7,523 nt of DNA, from NCBI GenBank assembly GCA_021442965.1, contig JABUUX010000309.1:1-7523 (forward strand). The letters run 5' to 3'. Position numbers and translations under genes: made by a program. The notes under the pieces are model-generated. The model searched no databases and was not told the origin of the DNA. It saw only the letters and a program-made list of their open reading frames with translations. This stretch comes from Treponema sp. Its GTDB lineage: Bacteria > Spirochaetota > Spirochaetia > Treponematales > Treponemataceae. The first letter of the stretch is position 1; the number at the start of each line of letters is the position of its first letter. Below are positions 1 through 4,317 of this stretch, in pieces.

Positions 1-890
1 CTTTCTGTTTTTGTTGTTTCGTCTTCAAAATCCGGAATGTCAAAAAGTGATTCTTCAGAAGAAGTTTCTGCCTTCTCAGTATATGTTTCAGATTCTGAAA
101 AATCAGGAAGATCAAAATCATCCTGAATAGTTTCTTCTTCAGTTGACTCTGCCACTACTGTAGAATCATCTTCTGTGGTTTCTGTAATCTCTGATTCAGA
201 AAAGTCTTCGCTAAAAGTCTGCTCGTCAACATTCATTTCATCTGCAAAGGAATCTTCTGCAGCTGTATCATCAACAATTTCGGTTTCAGAAAAATCAGGA
301 ACTATAAACTCTTCACTTTCAGTTTCTTCATTTTCGTTCTTTGAAGATTCTGCCGATTTATTAATTTCGTTTGCCAGCATGGCAGCGGCTAAAAGTCCAC
401 CTCCAACAGCCCCCGCTACGGCAGAATTTTCTGCATTGGAATCTTCTTTTTCTTCTGTTTTTTCTTCTGAAAATGTTTCTTCAACTATAACTTCATCTTC
501 ATCAACAGAAGTTTCAGTTATATCAAAATTAGACTGCTCTTCAGCCATGCGCATTTCCAGAGTTCTATTAACAAGCTCAATAGTTGTTTTGCTTGTTTCA
601 CCTGTTTCATTATCACAAATTTTAGCCGAAAGTTCATTGTCTTCATCTATAGCAACTACAAATGAAATACTGGCTGTTCCTCTTTCATGCTCTACAAGGT
701 TATCAATCTGAAGAGTATCAACATATTCAGCATCATCCATAGATGAAGATTTGGATCTGTAAAGATCAACCATCACCCGAGTCTGATTATTATGAGCCGT
801 GGTCAGCTCCAGAGTTTTCTGATCAGGCTGCCCTTCCTGCAATACCGGAAAAAAAGAGCCGTCTGCAAGTTTGATTCCTATGGTTTTCAT
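1..890 (-). CDS. Hsp70 substrate-binding-domain-like protein with acidic repeat tail (C-terminus beyond window)
   Basis: The start codon is at 890-888 and 296 codons are visible without a stop, so the 3' end lies outside the window. Residues 1-112 read like the beta-sandwich substrate-binding domain of DnaK/Hsp70: an opening IGIKLADGSFFPVL, then a KTLELTTAHNNQT segment like the family's 'F.T..DNQT', and later ASISFVVAIDEDNELSAKI like 'I.VTFDIDANGIL.VSA'. No ATPase domain precedes it, because an in-frame TAG lies 27 bases upstream of the ATG. Residues 157-176 are Gly/Ala-rich and hydrophobic (AVAGAVGGGLLAAAMLANEI), either a membrane segment or a glycine-zipper helix. Residues 120-155 and 180-296 are strongly acidic and probably disordered, with four PDFSE-type repeats. 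There is no signal peptide, so the N-terminal domain is probably cytoplasmic. It is transcribed divergently from the cardiolipin synthase gene. The coding call is firm; the Hsp70 resemblance is by eye; the function is unknown, possibly client or peptide binding. Confidence 0.8.
   Translation of the reverse strand, partial: MKTIGIKLADGSFFPVLQEGQPDQKTLELTTAHNNQTRVMVDLYRSKSSSMDDAEYVDTLQIDNLVEHERGTASISFVVAIDEDNELSAKICDNETGETSKTTIELVNRTLEMRMAEEQSNFDITETSVDEDEVIVEETFSEEKTEEKEDSNAENSAVAGAVGGGLLAAAMLANEINKSAESSKNENEETESEEFIVPDFSETEIVDDTAAEDSFADEMNVDEQTFSEDFSESEITETTEDDSTVVAESTEEETIQDDFDLPDFSESETYTEKAETSSEESLFDIPDFEDETTKTE
12..299 (-). repeat. Four degenerate PDFSE-type acidic peptide repeats
   Basis: Four copies of an eight-residue motif lie in the acidic tail of the minus-strand gene: PDFSETEI (residues 198-205, bases 276-299), EDFSESEI (228-235, bases 186-209), PDFSESET (262-269, bases 84-107) and PDFEDETT (286-293, bases 12-35). 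Spacing is irregular at 30, 34 and 24 residues, and the linkers are rich in Glu, Asp, Ser and Thr. A hydrophobic Phe held in an acidic context looks more like a repeated short linear binding motif than a folded repeat. That reading is inference. More copies may lie beyond the left edge. Confidence 0.6.
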
Positions 891-897
891 AACAAAT

Positions 898-926
898 ATT
901 TTAACCGATTTTTTCTATTGGAACAA
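898..926 (-). promoter_or_regulatory. Predicted promoter of the Hsp70-like gene, leaderless type
   Basis: On the minus strand there is a -35 box TTGTTC (926-921), a 17-base spacer and a -10 box TAAAAT (903-898). Only seven bases separate the -10 box from the ATG at 890, so the predicted transcription start falls at or within a base or two of the start codon. No Shine-Dalgarno sequence is visible. The -35 box overlaps that of the divergent promoter. Confidence 0.6.
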
Positions 927-946
927 TATTTAAATATGTCTATATT
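918..946 (+). promoter_or_regulatory. Predicted promoter of the cardiolipin synthase gene, leaderless type
   Basis: A -35 box TTGGAA (918-923), a 17-base spacer and a -10 box TATATT (941-946) are followed by six bases and then the ATG at 953. The transcription start should coincide with the start codon. No Shine-Dalgarno sequence is present, and an in-frame TAA at 947-949 rules out an upstream start. The shared string TTGGAACAA (918-926) supplies the -35 boxes of both divergent promoters. Confidence 0.6.
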
Positions 947-952
947 TAATGT

Positions 953-2533
953 ATGAGAAACAAGGAAGAACGTTTTTTTTACAGACAAAATAAAAAAGGC
1001 TGGCGTTTTGCAAGAAACCTTATTTACAATCGTGTAATTTTTATTTCTCTATTAATCCTTGTTCAGGTTGCTCTGGTCGTAGGTTTTGCATTTTGGGGTC
1101 TTCAGTATATTGAAGTTTACTTTGGTAGCAGTATCCTTTTAAGAATTATTTTCTTTATTTACCTTGTAAACTGTCCGGGAAAAAATGAATTCAAACTTGC
1201 CTGGCTGCTTCCTGTCTTTATTGCTCCGGTTATTGGAATTACTCTTTACATTTTCTACCATGCTAATACCAGCGGCCGTTCCTTTGGGAAAAAACTGACA
1301 AATGTAAAACTTATTACAAATACTTACCTTACCGAAAATTCAGAAACTAAAGAACTTTCTGCAAATTTCCCGGAAAGAGCAGATTTAATTCGTTACATGA
1401 ATTTCCTAGAAGCTTACCCGCCATATTCTAAAACAAGAGTTGATTATTATCCTAATGGAGAATCCTTTGAAGAATCCCTTCTTAAAGAACTGGAAAATGC
1501 AAAACACTTTATTTTTATTGAATTCTTCATTATCAGTGCTGATGAATCATGGCTTAAGATTGTAGAAATACTAAAAGAAAAAGTTAAACAAGGTGTAGAA
1601 GTTCGAGTTCTTTACGATGCCATTGGTTCTGTTTTTTCTGCAACAAAGACTCACCAAAAATATCTTGAAAAAGCAGGTATTAAAGCTAAAATTTTCCTGC
1701 CTTTGGCCCCTGTTTTTGCCACTCAGCAGAATAACCGTGACCACAGAAAAATTGTTGTCATTGATGGAAAGACTGCATATACCGGCGGAATAAATATTTC
1801 ATCCGAATATTTTAATAGAGAACACAAGCGCTTCAAATATTGGAAAGATACTGCGGTAAAAATAAAAGGTCCTGCCATAAAAACTTTTACAACAATGTTT
1901 CTGCAGAACTGGAATTTAATTTCAAAAGAAACTGACGAATATGAAAAATATATAAACCTTCCTTACTCGTGCTATGAAAAATATAACGGCTTAGTCATTC
2001 CTTATGGAGATGATGCTTACAACAATGAAGATTATGCCGAAAACACATATTTATATATGATTTCCCACGCAAAAAAATATGTTCATATTACAACTCCTTA
2101 CGTCATTATAGACAACATGATGATGAATGCTCTCATTTTTGCAGCAAAGCGCGGTGTTGAAGTCTCCATTATCGTGCCGTCAAAACCAGATCATTTTGTT
2201 ACTTTCTGCATTGGTAGAACTTTTTTAAAAACTCTTATAGAAGCAGGTATTCACATTTACAATTATGATGAAGGTTTTATACACGCAAAAAATGTTATTT
2301 GTGACGGAACAAGTGCTACCGTTGGCTCAGTGAATCTTGATTACAGAAGTTTTTACCACCATTTTGAATGCGGTTTGTATATGTATAAATGTGATGTGAT
2401 TAATAAAATTGAAAAAGATTTTCAGGACACTCTTTGCCAGTGTTCAGAGATGACAGTTCATAGCTATAAAAAACTCTCATTACCTGTCAGATTTATTGGC
2501 AGAGTAATGAGAGTTTTTGCACCTTTAATGTAG
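953..2533 (+). CDS. cls: Cardiolipin synthase (phospholipase D superfamily)
   Basis: This 526-residue membrane enzyme should condense two phosphatidylglycerol molecules to cardiolipin and glycerol. The N-terminus is basic, followed by hydrophobic segments at about residues 27-52, 60-73 and 82-102; the last carries the KLAWLLPVFIAPVIG pattern of the PLDc_N region of bacterial Cls proteins. Two PLD domains follow. Their HxKxxxxD motifs are HRKIVVID (H264, K266, D271) and HAKNVICD (H444, K446, D451), each followed by a Gly/Ser-Asn segment (GGIN and GSVN), so both halves of the active site look intact. Length is typical or slightly long for bacterial Cls. The C-terminal RVMRVFAPLM resembles the usual RLLSPLL ending, so the stop at 2531-2533 is probably genuine. 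The start is the first Met after an in-frame stop and has no Shine-Dalgarno sequence. A hairpin terminator lies within the last 65 bases of the gene. Which Cls subtype this is cannot be settled by eye. Confidence 0.93.
   Translation: MRNKEERFFYRQNKKGWRFARNLIYNRVIFISLLILVQVALVVGFAFWGLQYIEVYFGSSILLRIIFFIYLVNCPGKNEFKLAWLLPVFIAPVIGITLYIFYHANTSGRSFGKKLTNVKLITNTYLTENSETKELSANFPERADLIRYMNFLEAYPPYSKTRVDYYPNGESFEESLLKELENAKHFIFIEFFIISADESWLKIVEILKEKVKQGVEVRVLYDAIGSVFSATKTHQKYLEKAGIKAKIFLPLAPVFATQQNNRDHRKIVVIDGKTAYTGGINISSEYFNREHKRFKYWKDTAVKIKGPAIKTFTTMFLQNWNLISKETDEYEKYINLPYSCYEKYNGLVIPYGDDAYNNEDYAENTYLYMISHAKKYVHITTPYVIIDNMMMNALIFAAKRGVEVSIIVPSKPDHFVTFCIGRTFLKTLIEAGIHIYNYDEGFIHAKNVICDGTSATVGSVNLDYRSFYHHFECGLYMYKCDVINKIEKDFQDTLCQCSEMTVHSYKKLSLPVRFIGRVMRVFAPLM
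2469..2518. terminator. Bidirectional intrinsic terminator inside the 3' end of cls
   Basis: The arms AAAAACTCTCATTAC (2469-2483) and GTAATGAGAGTTTTT (2504-2518) are perfect 15-base inverse complements. On the plus strand the stem extends through ctgtca/tggcag (2484-2489, 2497-2502), with one G-U pair and one bulged A at 2503, closing a seven-base loop. The outer A and T runs provide a U-tract in both directions. It is well placed to end the minus-strand gene whose stop is at 2567, about 50-100 bases downstream of that stop. On the plus strand it lies before the cls stop codon, which is unusual. Confidence 0.8.
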
Positions 2534-2534
2534 C

Positions 2535-2559
2535 CGGTTTAACAGGTGCTTTTAAACCG
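2535..2559. terminator. Weak hairpin between the convergent stop codons
   Basis: CGGTTTAA (2535-2542) and TTAAACCG (2552-2559) form an eight-base stem with a nine-base loop in the 33-base gap between the two convergent stop codons. The plus strand continues with an A run and only three Ts, and no U-tract follows on the minus strand. It is at best a weak terminator or an mRNA 3'-end stabiliser; the stronger structure is the one at 2469-2518. Confidence 0.35.
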
Positions 2560-2566
2560 AAAAAAT

Positions 2567-3421
2567 TTATTCTCCGTAACTGTAAGTATAATCAGCCATA
2601 TAATTTAATTCATTTACTGTTGTTCCAAATTTTTCTGATACCAGATAGTTTGAAATTTTTGAAATCTGATTCTGAGCATCATACTTAAGAACAAGTCGTT
2701 CTGTAACAATATTTGCTGAATCTGATACAACCTTATACGTGGTAACTTCTGTTACAAGTCCTTTATCTGAATATCGGAAAATCTTTTTTATTGTTCCAAG
2801 AATAGAATCTGTAAATGTAATTGTATCTATTTTTCCATCTTCTTTGTATTCAAAACTTGACTCTTCGTCTAAAGAACCATTTGAAAGATAACGGGTTTCT
2901 TTTACTATACGTTTTTCTTCATCATATTTATAAACAATTTTAGAAAACAGGACTCCGTTTCCTTTGTAATTTGTTTCTTCGGTAAGAAGATCGTTATCAA
3001 ACTTATACTTTGTTTTCCCCTTTAATTCACCATCAGCATCATAATCATTTGATTCTGTTTTAATGCCTTTTTTATAAATATGCTCTGAAGTCCACAAAAG
3101 AATGTCCTCGCCAGACTTTGTATCAAAACAGCTCTGTTTCATAACATTTCCTACTGAATCAAAAACCGTCTGGATTTTATTTTCTGGTACACCCCTTGCT
3201 GTATAACCAATTGATTCAACATCATTTCCGGAAGCATCAATTTTATGTTCTATTTTTTTAGAAACAGTTTTAAAGTACTCCCCAAATTTTGTTTCAATTG
3301 AATATTCCGTTTTTGTATAACCTGTAATCTCTTCATTCAAAGGAACATAAGAGAAAACATCAAAAGCAGACAATGAAAAACCAAGCAGTCCTGCTGTAAT
3401 TGCAGCCAGTAGTTTTTTCAT
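2567..3421 (-). CDS. Exported YD-like repeat protein of unknown function
   Basis: The product is 284 residues. It opens with a Sec signal peptide: MKK, a hydrophobic core at residues 4-18 and a likely cleavage site near SLSA-FD (after about residue 19). There is no lipobox Cys, so it should be periplasmic or released rather than a lipoprotein. From about residue 85 to the end the sequence is a run of short beta-hairpin-like units of roughly 24-31 residues, with alternating Tyr/Phe, Lys and Glu and turns such as DADG, GNG, SNG and EDG. Examples are YKFDND-LLTEETNYKGNG, YKYDEEKR-IVKETRYLSNG and YKEDGK-IDTITF. The pattern recalls YD/RHS-type and related exported repeat proteins, but no complete RHS core or toxin domain is present. 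A strong Shine-Dalgarno sequence fixes the start. It is monocistronic, convergent with cls and divergent from the next gene. I do not recognise a specific family; surface or envelope binding is only a guess. Confidence 0.85.
   Translation of the reverse strand: MKKLLAAITAGLLGFSLSAFDVFSYVPLNEEITGYTKTEYSIETKFGEYFKTVSKKIEHKIDASGNDVESIGYTARGVPENKIQTVFDSVGNVMKQSCFDTKSGEDILLWTSEHIYKKGIKTESNDYDADGELKGKTKYKFDNDLLTEETNYKGNGVLFSKIVYKYDEEKRIVKETRYLSNGSLDEESSFEYKEDGKIDTITFTDSILGTIKKIFRYSDKGLVTEVTTYKVVSDSANIVTERLVLKYDAQNQISKISNYLVSEKFGTTVNELNYMADYTYSYGE
2570..3064 (-). repeat. Tandem YD-like hairpin repeats in the exported protein
   Basis: Residues 120-284 can be cut into about six units starting at I120, L145, I172, I198, L222 and I253. 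Each begins with an aliphatic residue followed by a Thr/Lys/Glu-rich strand, a turn, and a second strand ending in an aromatic-rich (Y/F)-x-(Y/F) segment such as YKF, YKY, FEY or FRY. The units are diverged (no long identical stretches in the DNA), so this is an old protein repeat and not recent duplication. Boundaries are approximate. Confidence 0.55.
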
Positions 3422-3427
3422 AATAAT

Positions 3428-3433
3428 ACCTCC
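3428..3433 (-). promoter_or_regulatory. Strong Shine-Dalgarno of the YD-like repeat gene
   Basis: GGAGGT on the minus strand (3433-3428) lies six bases before the ATG at 3421. It decides the start and shows that this genome does use canonical ribosome binding sites, in contrast to four of the neighbouring genes. Confidence 0.85.
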
Positions 3434-3463
3434 AAAAAATATACTTACATAGATATAGAAATA

Positions 3464-3492
3464 ATTATAAGTCTATTATCGGCAAAAAGTAA
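3464..3492 (-). promoter_or_regulatory. Predicted promoter of the YD-like repeat gene
   Basis: A perfect -10 box TATAAT (3469-3464) on the minus strand is preceded at 17 bases by a poor -35 match TTACTT (3492-3487). The predicted start near 3457 gives a leader of about 35 bases containing the Shine-Dalgarno sequence, a conventional arrangement. Confidence 0.5.
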
Positions 3493-3549
3493 GAAAATTA
3501 TTATCTTAGAAAAAGCGTACGAATTTCCTAAAAATACTGTATGATTTTC

Positions 3550-3558
3550 TGCTATAAT
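3550..3558 (+). promoter_or_regulatory. Extended -10 promoter of the UDG-like gene, leaderless type
   Basis: TGCTATAAT (3550-3558) is a consensus extended -10 element (TGn-TATAAT), which fits the lack of a recognisable -35 box 16-18 bases upstream. The -10 hexamer ends six bases before the ATG at 3565, so transcription should begin at the start codon. It argues against the in-frame ATG at 3541, which lies upstream of the promoter. Confidence 0.6.
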
Positions 3559-3564
3559 AGGATT

Positions 3565-4308
3565 ATGACAAAAGATCAGTTTATTGCATTTTCAAACTTC
3601 CGCAGAGAATTCAAAGAAAAAATTCAAGAATGGAGTGTATATAATGATGAATTAAGAACACTTCAAATTCAGGCTGCAAAAGAAGGAAAAACCCCGGAAT
3701 ATCCTGTTGATAACCCTGTTGTATATAACAAATCCCTTGATTTTGTAACACAATGTGATGACATTAAGCTGATTATTATAGGTGACAACCCGGGAAAAAA
3801 TGAGCAGCTTAATGAAAATCAAAAATACTTGGTTGGGCTTGCCGGAAAGTTAGGTCAAAAATTCTTTGCCGAAAATCCTGAACTTAATACCGATTTTAGA
3901 AAAAATGTTATCATTCTGAATAAAACTCCGATTCATTCTGCCCGTACAGAACAGTTGCGTTATATTATGAAAAATGCCCGCCCTGAAATAAGCAATCTAA
4001 TTATTGAAAGCCAAAAGTGGATGGCCCGTAATACAGCACTTTTGAACATGAAGCTTGGAACAAAGCTTTGGCTTGTCGGATACGCAGAGCTAAAAGGGAA
4101 AGGTTTATTTTTGAATTACAGAGATGAACTGATTTCTACTTTTGGAAAAGATAATTTGGATATGATTTTTGTTTACCAGCATTTTTCTATGAATCGCTTT
4201 ACTATCGATTTAAAAAACTTTCAGGAAAAAGAAGGAGCTGGTTTAAATCTTTACGATGCACTAAGCAGTTTGGGCACTCTTCACCGAAAAGAGATTTTTA
4301 AGGTATAA
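3565..4308 (+). CDS. Uracil-DNA glycosylase superfamily protein (activity uncertain)
   Basis: The product is 247 residues from the ATG at 3565. The key segment is IIIGDNPGKNEQ (residues 70-81) followed by YLVGLAGKLGQKF, matching the layout of motif A in family 4-type UDGs (GEAPGxxED...G.PFVG.AG.LL). VIILNKTPIHSA follows, where the family has its central strand. Near the end, VYQHFSMNRF (203-212, His206) sits where UDGs carry the HPS-type DNA-intercalating motif B. If active it would remove uracil or another damaged base from DNA. The signature GDNPG is atypical: position three is Asn as in the GINPG of mismatch-specific UDGs, and position two is Asp where family 4 has Glu. Only one Cys is present (residue 58), so no iron-sulfur cluster of the family 4 type is possible. 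The start at 3565 is preferred to 3541 because the promoter lies between them. It is followed nine bases later by ptsI, in the same frame. Confidence 0.65.
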   Translation: MTKDQFIAFSNFRREFKEKIQEWSVYNDELRTLQIQAAKEGKTPEYPVDNPVVYNKSLDFVTQCDDIKLIIIGDNPGKNEQLNENQKYLVGLAGKLGQKFFAENPELNTDFRKNVIILNKTPIHSARTEQLRYIMKNARPEISNLIIESQKWMARNTALLNMKLGTKLWLVGYAELKGKGLFLNYRDELISTFGKDNLDMIFVYQHFSMNRFTIDLKNFQEKEGAGLNLYDALSSLGTLHRKEIFKV

Positions 4309-4309
4309 T
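4280..4309 (+). promoter_or_regulatory. Predicted internal promoter of ptsI, leaderless type
   Basis: A perfect TATAAT (4304-4309) overlaps the TAA stop codon (4306-4308) of the upstream gene. It is preceded at 18 bases by TTCACC (4280-4285), a four-of-six match to the -35 consensus. Eight bases separate the -10 box from the ATG at 4318 and no Shine-Dalgarno sequence is present. The upstream gene's TAA is also in frame with ptsI, so no earlier ptsI start is possible. Confidence 0.55.
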
Positions 4310-4317
4310 CTTCTATT

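Noticed and set aside
175..711. Plus-strand open frame of 178 codons
   Set aside because: It is the Ser-rich antisense of the acidic Glu/Ser tail of the minus-strand gene, with no Shine-Dalgarno or family resemblance. The minus strand has continuous reading from a promoter-linked ATG and an Hsp70-like domain.
3541..3564. Upstream in-frame ATG at 3541 as start of the UDG-like gene
   Set aside because: It adds eight residues (MIFCYNRI) encoded by the extended -10 promoter itself, has no Shine-Dalgarno, and lies upstream of the predicted transcription start.
3422..3564. Possible riboswitch or small RNA in the largest intergenic gap
   Set aside because: The gap holds the two divergent promoters and one Shine-Dalgarno. 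Apart from short palindromes such as cgtacg (3516-3521) there is no stable stem or U-tract.
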